A stretch of DNA of 64,000 nucleotides from Methyloligella halotolerans (GTDB lineage: Bacteria > Pseudomonadota > Alphaproteobacteria > Rhizobiales > Methyloligellaceae), in contig NZ_MASI01000004.1 of NCBI RefSeq assembly GCF_001708935.1, positions 62,001 through 126,000 on the forward strand, in the 5' to 3' direction. This document shows, piece by piece, positions 16,120-24,924 of this stretch (position 1 is the first letter of the stretch; the number at the start of each line of letters is the position of its first letter). Below the pieces are notes generated by a model. That model was not told the DNA's origin and did not search any database. It worked only from the letters and a program-made list of their open reading frames with translations. The position numbers were made by a program, and so were the translations under genes.

Positions 16120-17810
16120 AAGATCAATCCGGCGACCAGCGGGATCATCGCCAACGATTTCGTCGATGACGGATGCCGGGCGGGGGTTGCCGTGAATGTC
16201 GACGAAGTCGTCAGCACGCCTCTTGAGCCGCACATTCAGCCACCAGATGACGTCCGATTGCTTCTTCGCGAAGCCGCGATCGCTCATGGCGGCGGAGAAG
16301 CCCTTGTTGGACCATTCCGGCCCGTCATTTACCTTGCCCCAGGCTTTGAACGTCTCGAACATCACCGAGGACTGCACCCGCTCGCCGGGAGAGGGGTCCA
16401 CACAAGCCGACAGGAAGCGACCAAGTGGATCGCTTTCCTCCCGGTAAGCTCTCGTGGCCTCGGTGACCTCCTCGGGCTCCACGAGCCCCTCGTCTGCCCA
16501 ATCGCGCAAGCCGTCGAGCAAGCGATTGAAGATGCCCTGGGTTTCCCGCTCCAGCTTCACGCCGAGATGCTTATCGCGCTCCGCTTCCGGGATCTGAACC
16601 AGCCACGGGATCAACCGCACGCGGCGCCAGATGCCTTCGTCCGCGCCCTGGATCACCGGCTTATAGTTGCCCGAGATCGTGAGCTTGAATTGGGGGAGGA
16701 ACTCGAAGAAGGGCTGATTGAGGTGGCGCACCAGCATGGGCTCGCCGCCCGTGGCCAGCTTCACCAGCCCCTCCGCCAGCTTCGCGCCCTTCTCGGGCTC
16801 CGATGTCCGCAGAAAGCGCACACCGGTGAGCCGCGCCAGGTCTGGCGTCGGCTGCCCGCCGGCGCGGGTCCGGCTTTCGTTCAGGAACGTGGAGATGTCG
16901 ATCGACTTCCCATAATCGCCCATCACGCGCGCCCAAGCGTTCAGCAAGGTCGACTTGCCGTTTTTGCCGGTGCCGTAGAAGAACGCCAGGATCTGCTCAG
17001 AGACGTCGCCGGTGAGCGAGAGCCCGCCCCACTGGTGCAGGAATCGCCTGTTCTCCTCCTTGGGCATTACACGCTCCAGGAAGCGGTCGTATGCTGGACA
17101 GGCGGCCAAGGGGTCGTATTCGACCGGCGCCAGATGAGTGATCAGGTCGGCCGGGTCGTGCGGCCGCAGCTTGATGTACTCCCCGTCCGTATCCTTGTTC
17201 AGCACCAGCGTGCCGTTCAGAACGTTGATCTTGTAAGGGTCTGCATCGAGAGCCTGGACATCCACTTCGCAGTCGGGCGCGGCGTGCTCGCGCAGCTTCG
17301 ACATTCGGGAATTGCTCTCCGAATCCCGCCCCCACTTAGCGATGACATCCGACCAGAACACGGCCGGACCGCTCTTCGGCTCTTTTACGATGAAGTCATC
17401 GCCGGAGGCGCGGACGGCGTCGGCCTCATTCTGGATCGCACGCATGGTAACGTGGCTGGCCTTCAGCAGCTTGCCGTTCGCCGCGTCGCGGCTCCAGCGC
17501 TTGCCGTCCCAGTAGAGCCATCCTTCGCCCTCCGTCCATTTGAACTCGTGGCCGAAGCGGGCGACGAAGCGCTCCGCGTTGCGAGGTCGGTCAGCGGCAG
17601 ATGCCCCAGCTCGCGGTCCAGCTCGCTCCACTTTCCGCCTGCTTTCCGGCGCGACCCTCCCGTTTGGGAGGATGTCGAAGACGCCTCCCGCGCCGCGCTG
17701 GACGGCGGCTGCTGTTGGCTCATGAAGGCGTCGAGCGCCGCCTGGTTGGCCACCGGTGCGGTGGCGATGATGGAGCGGATACGCTCCAGCGCTTGAGGTG
17801 AAGGTGTCAC
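16105..17810 (-). pseudogene. D5/P4-type SF3 helicase (replication protein), frameshifted
   Basis: With one G added near 17582 the frame gives 568 residues. They run from a GTG at 17810 (strong Shine-Dalgarno GGAGG) through HLPLTDL into GNAERFVARFGHEFKW, the junction normal in this family. The D5_N domain (about 75-300) precedes the SF3 helicase core with Walker A GTGKNGKST. A winged-helix region follows (FKAWGKVNDGPEWSNKGF). I see no TOPRIM or AEP primase domain in the short N terminus. As sequenced, the reading frame breaks between residues 76 and 77. P4-like proteins of this type open the origin and unwind DNA. It is probably the element's replication initiator, and the repeats downstream may be its sites. 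Confidence 0.82.
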
Positions 17811-17870
17811 TGAGCCTCCACCTGAACATTCTCGCTAGTCGTCGCCGGAGCTCCGCTGAGCGGTACCATG

Positions 17871-17947
17871 AGGTTTGACAAAGCTAGCGTAAGCCATTGA
17901 AGTTCCGAACGCGGTTTGACAGGGGCGCTCGCTTTACCGGTTTGAAT
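17871..17947 (+). repeat. Integrase arm-type sites, right end
   Basis: Copies AGGTTTGACA (17871-17880), CGGTTTGACA (17912-17921) and a degenerate CGGTTTGAAT (17938-17947) lie just inside the right att core, between the helicase gene start and the core. They match the left-end repeats in sequence and strand. Some copies resemble a -35 TTGACA, but their presence at both element ends favours integrase arm sites. Confidence 0.65.
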
Positions 17948-17964
17948 TTGCTTACAAAAGCTTT

Positions 17965-18011
17965 GACTGAAAATCCGCGTGTCGGTGGTTCAAATCCGCC
18001 CCTGGGCACCA
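17965..18011 (+). repeat. Right attachment site (displaced tRNA-Phe 3' end)
   Basis: This is the second copy of the 47-bp tRNA-Phe 3' segment, ending in CACCA. It lacks the acceptor 5' strand and D arm, so it cannot be a tRNA. It marks the right end of the element. The G-to-A change in the T loop should be tolerated here because this copy is not expressed. Confidence 0.92.
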
Positions 18012-18156
18012 CCCCTTTTTTCAGCCGATGTTTTCTCACGCTTTTTCTGCGTTCCGTGACCCACTCGCTTCGACAATGGTGTTTGGTGCGAAAGCACCAC
18101 CTGCTCGAAAAATGTGAAGTCCCTCAGGCGCGATATCATGACGGTGCAGCAGCCTG

Positions 18157-18909
18157 TCAGTCTCCCAGCCGAGGGTGGCGCTGAGTCGAGACGCACGAAC
18201 GCGGATACCGGCAGGTGTGCGAGTCTGGGATAAGCCGGTAAAGCGCTGCGAAGGTGAGCCCGCAGATCAGCCAGGCGAGGACGACGTCCGAAAGGAAATG
18301 TCCCCCAAAAGCGATCCGGCTCACCGATAACGAGCCGGCGTAGAGAATGGTCGTTGCTGTTGCGGCCAGCCTTATTGGCTGCGGCGCAACAAGGGCCACA
18401 GCGACGAGCCAAGCTGCCGAGGAAGCCTCTCCACTGACAAACGAACAGTTTCCATCGCACCAGTCGCTGATGGCCCAGACCATCTGGTGGACGGCGTCCC
18501 CTCCAAAGACGTCGATCTCGCTTGGGCGGGGTCGGCCCCACTGCTCCTTCAAGAGGCCGTTCACAAGCAGGCCTGGGCCAAGTGCCAACCCGGATAGCAG
18601 CCAGATGGGCGTCCGCAGCTGTGACCAGGTCAACCCGGCGTTGAGGAAATCCCAGAGGACTCGGGCCAAGATGCCGAGAACGACCGCGGTCATGACCCAA
18701 ATCGAACTGTTACGGAGCCACAGCAGGTTGGAATTGCCGGACAGGACGAAGCCGTCACCAGGGCTGTAGAACCAGCCGCTGACAATCAGATCGACTTCCG
18801 GAAAGGCCCAGAAGAACACGCTGGTTGCCAAAATTGCAGCTAAGAACGCGGTAATCAGAACGTCCGATTTCGCGTCAGCCAGATCGGGATTGGATAGGGT
18901 CGCGCTCAT
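18157..18909 (-). CDS. PAP2-family membrane phosphatase (lipid A phosphatase-like)
   Basis: The 250-residue protein has about six membrane segments. The PAP2 motifs are KEQWGRPRP (K-x6-RP), CSFVSGEAS in place of the usual PSGH, and SRIAFGGHFLSDV (SR-x5-H-x3-D). Relatives dephosphorylate lipid A or lipid phosphates at the periplasmic face. The Glu replacing His in the second motif may mark a subfamily. It is divergent from an OmpR-type regulator operon, with a direct-repeat box between them. That arrangement and the nearby LpxB-N-domain gene suggest outer-membrane remodelling. The gene is the first chromosomal gene after the element. Confidence 0.82.
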   Translation of the reverse strand: MSATLSNPDLADAKSDVLITAFLAAILATSVFFWAFPEVDLIVSGWFYSPGDGFVLSGNSNLLWLRNSSIWVMTAVVLGILARVLWDFLNAGLTWSQLRTPIWLLSGLALGPGLLVNGLLKEQWGRPRPSEIDVFGGDAVHQMVWAISDWCDGNCSFVSGEASSAAWLVAVALVAPQPIRLAATATTILYAGSLSVSRIAFGGHFLSDVVLAWLICGLTFAALYRLIPDSHTCRYPRSCVSTQRHPRLGD

Positions 18910-18955
18910 GACCCCGTCGGGATGCGCGCGCTAGCTTGCAGAAAACTTGCGGCCC

Positions 18956-18972
18956 CGTCAGCGGGGTGTCAG
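18956..18972. promoter_or_regulatory. Direct-repeat response-regulator box
   Basis: CGTCAG-N5-TGTCAG with an 11-bp period, followed by CTTC, lies between the divergent PAP2 and response-regulator genes. The second half-site and spacing are identical to boxes at 40491-40507 and (on the minus strand) 22459-22475. An 11-bp direct repeat is the usual footprint of an OmpR-family dimer. Confidence 0.6.
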
Positions 18973-18995
18973 CTTCATGTGGACCCATCTGCGTA

Positions 18996-19673
18996 ATGCG
19001 GATTTTAGTCGTCGAAAACGATCGCTTGCTGTCAGAGGCCCTGGGCCGTCGCCTCACCGAGGCCGGTCATGCGGTCGATGTTTTCGCGACCGTCGCGGAT
19101 GCCGAGGCGGCGTGGAAAATGGCGGCCTACGACCTCTGCATCGTGGACGTCATGCTCGACGATGGCGATGGGCGGGAGCTCGTCAGATCTGCCCGTGCCG
19201 CCGGTCTGCGGACGCCGACATTGATGCTCACCGCGCGGGATGAGATCGGGGACCGTGTGGCTGGATTGGATGCGGGGGCTGACGACTATCTCGTCAAGCC
19301 GTTTGCGACTGAAGAGCTGCTAGCCCGGTTGAGGGCGCTGCGACGGCGCCGCGAGGACATCGCAGCGACCGAGTTCCGTATAGGAAATCTTCTCTACGAT
19401 CCTCAAAGCATGAGTCTGAAAGTGGCCGACCGAGACGTAAAGCTGACGGCTCAGGAACATGCGGCTCTCGACAAGCTGATCCGTGCAGGCGACCGCATAA
19501 CGCCGAAGCGGATGCTGGGGGAGCATCTCTATCCGCTGCACGAGGACTGGTCGGACAACGCGATCGAGACGCTGGTTCATAGGCTTCGCAAGAAGCTCTC
19601 GGAGGCGGGGGCCACAGTCGAGGTCAAGGCATTGCGAGGCCTGGGCTACATCCTCTGCATGACCCAATCATGA
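18996..19673 (+). CDS. OmpR-family response regulator
   Basis: The 225-residue protein starts MRILVVENDRLLSEALGRRL. It has the receiver acidic pair (EN at 7-8), phospho-acceptor Asp in CIVDVMLDD, LTARDE, and the Lys in DDYLVKPFA. The C-terminal winged helix contains KLTAQEHAALDKLI and ETLVHRLRKKL, ending in GLGYIL. It resembles PmrA/QseB-type regulators. The ATG at 18996 was chosen because the receiver begins there; upstream codons are not conserved. The stop overlaps the kinase start. A direct-repeat box lies 24-40 bp upstream, so autoregulation is likely. Confidence 0.92.
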   Translation: MRILVVENDRLLSEALGRRLTEAGHAVDVFATVADAEAAWKMAAYDLCIVDVMLDDGDGRELVRSARAAGLRTPTLMLTARDEIGDRVAGLDAGADDYLVKPFATEELLARLRALRRRREDIAATEFRIGNLLYDPQSMSLKVADRDVKLTAQEHAALDKLIRAGDRITPKRMLGEHLYPLHEDWSDNAIETLVHRLRKKLSEAGATVEVKALRGLGYILCMTQS

Positions 19674-21087
19674 GGAGGGCCTATCGACTCGATGTGAGGC
19701 TCGCGATCATCGTGACCGTGATCTCCGCGCTCACCCTGGTCGGTGCCGGCATGATCCTGTCCATGGAGTTTACGGGCGGCCAATTCGCGATCGAGGAACG
19801 CGGGCTCTCTTCCCAGGTCAAGGATTGGGCGGGATCGCTCCGTCGCAACTCTGACGGCAGGGTCGTGTTCGACCGCCCGGCCGAGACATCATCGGACATT
19901 GACCCGCCTTACACCGGCCTCCTGTCCGGCGATCAGCCGGTCTACGGCTACACCGTCACGGATGCCTCCGGGACGGTACTGGATCGGTCCGACGTCAACG
20001 CACCAGCCGGACGCCCCGGACCAGCCGCCAAAGAACCTGTTCTTTCAACCGGACCGACGCTCGACGGCACCGGAGTGGTCCTGATCGCCGAACTTTACGT
20101 TCCGGAGTTTGGGGTATGGCTCCGGCTGGCTCGATCGCGTTCGGATGTCGCCGCTTTGACCAACACGTTCTTTGCCCAATCTCTCGAAGAGCTGGGGTGG
20201 GCGCCTTGGCGATGCTTGTTGTCATGGTGATCACCGCTGTGAGCATCGTTCGTTTCAGTCTGCTGGGACTTCGGCGCGTGGCTGCGCAGGCCGAACGCAT
20301 CACCTTCGACAACTTGGACCATGAACGGCTCGACGGCTCATCGGCACCTGCGGAGGTTCAGCCGCTGATTGCTGCCGTCAACCAGTCCTTGGACAGCATA
20401 AGGGCCGGCGCCGTTGCTCAACGCGATTTCTCCATCCATGCCGCCCATGAGCTGAGGACGCCGCTTGCCGACCTCAGGCTGCGTCTGGAAGGCCTTCCAC
20501 CTGATCCGGACCGGGATGCGGCCATGCGAGACGTCGATTCAATGGCCCGTCTCATCGAGCAGCTGCTGCAAGTCGCTCGGTTGGATGGCAGTACGGTCTT
20601 CACTCTTCAGTCGCTCCACCTTGGCGAGACAGTTGCTTCAATTCTGGAGGAGGCAGCGCCGCGGCTCGTATCTGCCGGATGGTCTCTGGAGGCGGACGGC
20701 CTGGACTCACCGGTGCGGATAATCGGTGACCCGACACTGATCACCCTCGTCCTGCGAAACCTCTTGGAGAATGTCCGCAGACACACGCCAGCCGGCAGCA
20801 CCGCAAGGGTCTCCATCTCGAACGATGGAACGCTTCTATTCACCGATACGGGGCCGGGGTTGCCGCGCGGGTTTCCCCGTTCGAACTTCACACGATTTGT
20901 TCGGGGGAATGAGGATGCTCGTTCCGGAAGCGGACTGGGACTCTCGATCTGTGAAACCGCCATGCGGCGCATGGGTGGGACATTCACCGCCGAACCCGCA
21001 GCTGGCGGCGCAGCATTTCGACTGACTTTCAGGTTGGACCGATCCTCCTTAAATCAAGCGGAGTTCTTGGAACGCCCCAAGGCATGA
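19670..21087 (+). pseudogene. Sensor histidine kinase, frameshifted
   Basis: With one G added to the run at 20194-20197 the frame gives 472 residues. They include an N-terminal membrane segment (LAIIVTVISALTLVGAGMIL), a periplasmic domain, a second membrane segment (GALAMLVVMVITAVSIV), HAMP-like region, H-box HELRTPLADLR, N-box NLLENVRRHTP, and ATP-binding DTGPGLP and GSGLGLSI. As sequenced, the first frame stops at 20230 and the kinase half begins in another frame. Pairing with the upstream regulator (ATGA overlap) implies a functional pair in the real genome. All catalytic motifs are intact, so a base-call loss seems more likely than decay. Confidence 0.88.
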
Positions 21088-21137
21088 GAGTCACTTTGCA
21101 GGCCGAGACCGAAAAAACGTGGTTGTTCCGCAATCTG

Positions 21138-21485
21138 CTATTCCGCTTCGGACCAGTGAGGATACGTAACGTAGCTGGTTAGCGCGCCGTCTTCGTGGGA
21201 GCGAATAATGACGGTGGTGCCCTTCGGCATGTAGATGATCTCGCCCGGGCCCGCGGTCAGAGTCTCGCCGTCGGACTCAACCGAAACCCTTCCCTCCAAG
21301 ACCACCATAACGTCATCGACGACGATATCTGTCTTCAGGACCTGGTCGGGGCCGTACCGACCGTACCCGATGGTGATCGGACCCCCTTGCCGTTGATCCA
21401 CTAGGTTCGCGGCAAAGATGTCGGCATCCTGTCCGGGCGAGCGTTCGAACATGGCATCGGCCGGTTCATATCTGAGCACTTTCAT
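21138..21485 (-). CDS. Cupin-domain protein (EutQ-like)
   Basis: The 115-residue protein is a single small beta-barrel: VLKTDIVVDDVMVVLEGRVS, then TLTAGPGEIIYMPKGTTV, which match the two cupin motifs, though the first lacks a clear His pair. It resembles ethanolamine-utilisation EutQ-like cupins, but no eut genes are near. It is the last gene of a leftward set starting with the LpxB-N-domain gene. Confidence 0.75.
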   Translation of the reverse strand: MKVLRYEPADAMFERSPGQDADIFAANLVDQRQGGPITIGYGRYGPDQVLKTDIVVDDVMVVLEGRVSVESDGETLTAGPGEIIYMPKGTTVIIRSHEDGALTSYVTYPHWSEAE

Positions 21486-21520
21486 CTGTTTCCTTTCTGG
21501 GTGTCGGTGCAGTCATAGGG

Positions 21521-21643
21521 TCATCCATCTTGAGACCTGTCTCCCTCCGCGATGATGATGGCGAACCTGGCAGTGGCGTTAGCGCACTTGCTACTGCCAA
21601 TCTCCACCTCCACAGGGAACATGTCGTCGAGAGCCTGGGTCAT
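21521..21643 (-). CDS. Short coupled protein of unknown function
   Basis: The 40-residue frame reads MTQALDDMFPVEVEIG, then CANATARFAIIIAEGD, and stops at 21521. The ATG overlaps the stop of the upstream gene (ATGA at 21640-21643) and is preceded by GAGAAAGG. I recognise no family. The coupling is the main evidence. Confidence 0.4.
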   Translation of the reverse strand: MTQALDDMFPVEVEIGSSKCANATARFAIIIAEGDRSQDG

Positions 21644-21864
21644 TGCCTTTCTCGCTCTGCAAGTTGTGCGATCTCAGTGTCGGCCAGGCCCGACATCTGT
21701 TCACCCAAGACCTTTAGAAAAACGAGCGCCCGTTCCCGGTAAACCACGTGGCGCTCCGGGCTCATGTCCCAAGACTGTTTAAGGTCGATTTCGGCGGATG
21801 CGAACTTCATCCCATCACTGGCGAAAAGTGCCAAGGCGACTTGGTCGATGATGTTTGAGGTCAT
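21640..21864 (-). CDS. Small helical protein of unknown function
   Basis: The 74-residue protein starts MTSNIIDQVALALFASDGMK and is predicted helical, with a Glu-rich end (TEIAQLAERERQ). No family is recognised. It follows the LpxB-N-domain gene by 73 bp on the same strand and is coupled to the next short gene. Confidence 0.5.
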   Translation of the reverse strand: MTSNIIDQVALALFASDGMKFASAEIDLKQSWDMSPERHVVYRERALVFLKVLGEQMSGLADTEIAQLAERERQ

Positions 21865-21937
21865 TTCTAAGCTATCTCCGCTTCCTTGATTTCGGCCGCT
21901 ATAAGCCGCGCCCGTCGAGCCAGGGCGCTTCGACGGT

Positions 21938-22261
21938 TCAGGTGGCTTTGGCCGTGCCAGGCACTCGTTTTCCGAGCCAAATGAAATAGATGTTGCGCGA
22001 GTAGATGACGAGACCGGTCGCTTGCCCAAGAATGAAAACCGGGTCCATGCGATAGATCGCATAGGCGAAGAGCAGCACCCCGCCCGCGAAGCTGAAATAC
22101 CAAAAGGTCTCTGGAATAATGCTGGCCCGGGCCCGTTCCGTGGCGATCCACTGCACCAGGAAGCGCATGGAGAACAGAAGCTGCGCGACAAGGCCGGTCG
22201 CCAGCCAAACGAGCTCGACGGTGGGCGTCGCATCCCACCACTGAACCAGAGCGCCTATCAT
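21938..22261 (-). CDS. LpxB N-terminal domain (LAB_N) membrane protein
   Basis: The 107-residue protein has three membrane segments and matches the stand-alone LAB_N domain: AQLLFSMRFLVQWIATERAR, PETFWYFSFAGGVLLFAYAI and ILGQATGLVIYSRNIYFIW. The family takes its name from the N terminus of lipid A disaccharide synthase. Stand-alone copies usually sit with lipid A or glycolipid-modifying genes and have no established reaction. A C12 run lies 41-52 bp upstream of the start, and a TGTCAG direct-repeat box lies about 200 bp upstream. Confidence 0.88.
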   Translation of the reverse strand: MIGALVQWWDATPTVELVWLATGLVAQLLFSMRFLVQWIATERARASIIPETFWYFSFAGGVLLFAYAIYRMDPVFILGQATGLVIYSRNIYFIWLGKRVPGTAKAT

Positions 22262-22301
22262 GCTTCCCCCTTCAGCCGTCGGCTTTCATCCGAGCTCACC
22301 T

Positions 22302-22313
22302 CCCCCCCCCCCC
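22302..22313 (+). repeat. C12 homopolymer upstream of the LAB_N gene
   Basis: Twelve consecutive C residues lie 41-52 bp before the LAB_N start. Runs this long slip during replication and can phase-vary promoter spacing; they are also error-prone in sequencing. Confidence 0.7.
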
Positions 22314-22458
22314 GAGGGCATCCATGCCGGCGGCCCAGGACACCTCCTCCACGACTGGCCGAATGAGGGTCCGCTACCGCAGCCGGCTGAAGCCGACGAG
22401 GGCGTAGAGCCCGAAGGCCGGACCCCCAGGCGTGTCGCCGGCCCCATGAAAGATGAAA

Positions 22459-22488
22459 CTGACAGGAAGCTGACAAAGAGCCCTGACA
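22459..22488. promoter_or_regulatory. Direct-repeat response-regulator box
   Basis: CTGACA-GGAAG-CTGACA (22459-22475) is, on the minus strand, TGTCAG or TGTCAG-like repeats with the same 11-bp period as the boxes at 18956 and 40491. A third CTGACA follows at 22483-22488. It lies in the upstream region of the leftward LAB_N operon. Confidence 0.55.
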
Positions 22489-22564
22489 GTTAAACGCTGC
22501 GGAAATGTTGATCAGACGACTCTCTGACGCCCGGCTGATTGAGCAGCTCCGATGAGCCTAGCTG

Positions 22565-22966
22565 CTATCGAGCGGGAGACCAGCTTGCGCTTTTGCAGAT
22601 AATGCCTCCGACGACACAACCGCGCGTGGTCAAACCGCTGCTGACCGTTTTGATTGTCATCGAGAACGTCAGTCCGCGCTTCGGGTCGTAAGCTTGACCG
22701 GCAAGCGTCGTGTCGGACTTCGGTTGGAGGGTCATGATGAGCTTGTCGCCCACCTCTTCGCCCTTACTGGTATCGCCTATCCAGACGTTCGTCGCACAAA
22801 GCGATTCTCCGCATTCTGCGATGCGGACATGCGCGTTTCCGTCACCCCGTATCCACGTGCCCGAGACATCCGGCCCGCTTTGAGCGATCGCAGGTCCGAA
22901 AGCGAAGAGTACGAAAGTGAAGAGCCATACAGCCGTAACCAAACCAATCTGCCGTGGCGAACGCAT
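22565..22966 (-). CDS. Secreted DUF2147-family protein
   Basis: The 133-residue protein has a signal peptide (LVTAVWLFTFVLFAFGPAIA) and the DUF2147 pattern: VSGTWIRGDGNAHVRIAECG, SLCATNVWIGD, then AYDPKRGLTFSMTI and a C-terminal GCVVGGIICKSASW. Members are small periplasmic beta proteins without a proven role. The ATG at 22966 has a clear GGAGGG site. The length is normal. Confidence 0.8.
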   Translation of the reverse strand: MRSPRQIGLVTAVWLFTFVLFAFGPAIAQSGPDVSGTWIRGDGNAHVRIAECGESLCATNVWIGDTSKGEEVGDKLIMTLQPKSDTTLAGQAYDPKRGLTFSMTIKTVSSGLTTRGCVVGGIICKSASWSPAR

Positions 22967-23076
22967 GATTCCCTCCTCGACGGCCTATTCCGTTCTAGAA
23001 GGAGTACGCCCAACACCTGACGACGGATCAGCCGGTCTGTAGGCCGCCCGTTGGCACCATTTTCCTTCCCTCGGGC

Positions 23077-24765
23077 CTACCAGGAACTGCTGCTTGAGGC
23101 CGTCTCGGTCTGGAGCTTTTCGGCAAGGCGGCTGGCATCCCCGGCGGTCCAATCCTTCGGGGTGCTGACGGCCGTCCAGGCCTCGATGTAATCCGCTGGT
23201 GCAATGTCGTGCCCGTGCCCGGGCGGCACCTCGGCTGCGAACATCATGTCGATGCCGACCTGCAGCGCGGTGACGATGGGAAACCATTGCAGCAGGGGCG
23301 ACACGTCCTCGCCCCTCGGCGCCGCCATCCATTGGGGCTGCCGGTAGAACATCCTCTCCTCAAAGAAGACGATCGCGTCCGTGGGATAGACGATATAGAC
23401 GATCCGCACCCGTCCCCAATCCCTGTCGGCCTCCTCCGCGCTACCGCCGTGCCCGATCACGCGGAAATTCGCGCCGCCCTCGAAGACAGGGCGCCAGGCG
23501 GGCGATCCGGTCTCGCGGTCGCGCTGGATCGATCGCCAGATGCGGTTGCGGAAGGGCGGGCCCGACCACACCGCGCCGTCGAAAGCGTCCCCGAGCCAGG
23601 CATACATCGGAGGCGACCCTTCCGACCCCAGCGAGCCGAGGCTGAGGCCGAAGAGATAAAGCTTCGGCCGGCGATCTTTCGGTAGGCTCTGCCAGTACCG
23701 GTAGATGACGCGGAACACCTCCGCGGCGGAATCCTGGGAGCGCCCGGGCTCCAGGACCAGCGAGAGGGGGCTCTGCAGATAGGAGTATTGGACCGCGACG
23801 GTCGCGATGTCTCCGTGATGCATGTATTCCAGCGGCGCGATCCCGTTATTGTCCACCCACCCGGTGCCCGTCGGTGTCGCGATCACAAGGATCGAACGGT
23901 CGAAGGCGCCCATGGCGATCAGATCCGCCAGGGCAAGCTTCACCTGCTCCTCCGGCGTATCGGCGGTGCGCAGACCCGCGAAGACCCGGATTGGCTCCAG
24001 GGCCGGGCGGCCGGTAAATGCCTCGATCTCCGATTTTCGTGGACCTTCCGTGACGAAGCGCTTGCCGGCGCGCCCGAGATCCTGCCAGGCGATCTTCGAG
24101 CCGGGACCGCCGGATCGGGTCGCTTCCGTCGGCTGGATCGCGCCGGGCGGGCTCGTCACATCCGTCAGCGCCTGGCCTTTGTCGATCGCAGTGATGATGG
24201 CGCTGACCAGGGTGCCGTTCACTAGGGTCACCAGCAGCACCGCGAAGATGACGGCGCCGAGAAGCCCGGCGATTCTGCGCGGGACCCAGCGATAGACCAG
24301 GGCGGAGGCGGCCCGGAAGCCCGCAATCAAGCCGCGCAGGAGCAACATCATGAGGACCGCGACGCCGGCGGCCGTCGAGATCACCAGCAAGAGGTTGGCG
24401 GTCTCCACCGGCGGCATATCCAGCCGGGCGCGCACGTCGTCCTGCCAGGCCGCAGCCTGCGGAATGTAGACGATCGCAGCGGCCGCGCATGCGAGCGCCA
24501 GCACGATATTCGCGCCGAGCCACCAGGAGCGCGGCAACTCCGGCAATTGGAGATAGCGCCAGAGTGCGATGCCGCCATGGCCGATCCCATAGCCGATGAA
24601 GAAGGCCAGCCCGCCGAGAAGCCCCTGGAAAAGCGGCGGCCGCGGAACCAGCGAAGGCGTGAATGTCAGGATGAAAAGGAGGAAACCGAGAAAAAGCCCG
24701 GCATAGGACGGTCGCCACCAGGGGGCTGCCCGCTTCTCGTCCCTGGGGCTTCGCCGATTCTTCAT
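23077..24765 (-). CDS. Membrane alpha/beta-hydrolase (Abhydrolase_9 family)
   Basis: The roughly 562-residue protein has an N-terminal block of about five membrane segments (YAGLFLGFLLFILTFTPSL onwards). A C-terminal hydrolase follows, with the nucleophile elbow GLSLGSLGSE and conserved WSGPPFRN and GHGHDIAPADYIEAW. Family members are inner-membrane proteins with the catalytic domain outside; substrates are unknown. The ATG at 24765 is preferred; a TTG 30 bases upstream is possible. Neither has a strong ribosome site. The Ser-rich C-terminal tail (ASSSSSW) is unusual but short. Confidence 0.82.
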   Translation of the reverse strand: MKNRRSPRDEKRAAPWWRPSYAGLFLGFLLFILTFTPSLVPRPPLFQGLLGGLAFFIGYGIGHGGIALWRYLQLPELPRSWWLGANIVLALACAAAAIVYIPQAAAWQDDVRARLDMPPVETANLLLVISTAAGVAVLMMLLLRGLIAGFRAASALVYRWVPRRIAGLLGAVIFAVLLVTLVNGTLVSAIITAIDKGQALTDVTSPPGAIQPTEATRSGGPGSKIAWQDLGRAGKRFVTEGPRKSEIEAFTGRPALEPIRVFAGLRTADTPEEQVKLALADLIAMGAFDRSILVIATPTGTGWVDNNGIAPLEYMHHGDIATVAVQYSYLQSPLSLVLEPGRSQDSAAEVFRVIYRYWQSLPKDRRPKLYLFGLSLGSLGSEGSPPMYAWLGDAFDGAVWSGPPFRNRIWRSIQRDRETGSPAWRPVFEGGANFRVIGHGGSAEEADRDWGRVRIVYIVYPTDAIVFFEERMFYRQPQWMAAPRGEDVSPLLQWFPIVTALQVGIDMMFAAEVPPGHGHDIAPADYIEAWTAVSTPKDWTAGDASRLAEKLQTETASSSSSW

Positions 24766-24924
24766 GGGCGAAGTTTTGCCAAACGAAAGAGCCAAGGCAA
24801 GGGATTACCCGGGAACGCAAGCGCGTTGCACGTACAGGCGCGTTGCACGTAGAAGCCAAGCGCGGCGAGCGCTTCGTGCGGATGAGCCTCCCGGATCGGC
24901 GGGCTCGCGGTGAGGCGCAGAGCG

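Noticed and set aside
15901..17796. Long plus-strand open frame (631 codons) antisense to the helicase gene
   Set aside because: The opposite strand carries clear D5/SF3 helicase motifs; this frame has none and starts inside the repeat region.
17871..17921. Promoters at the TTGACA copies near the right end
   Set aside because: The same GGTTTGACA motif occurs at the left end inside int, and no good -10 hexamer follows at the right spacing, so arm-type sites are the better reading.
17965..18011. Second tRNA-Phe gene
   Set aside because: Only the 3' half is present; the acceptor 5' strand and D arm are missing.
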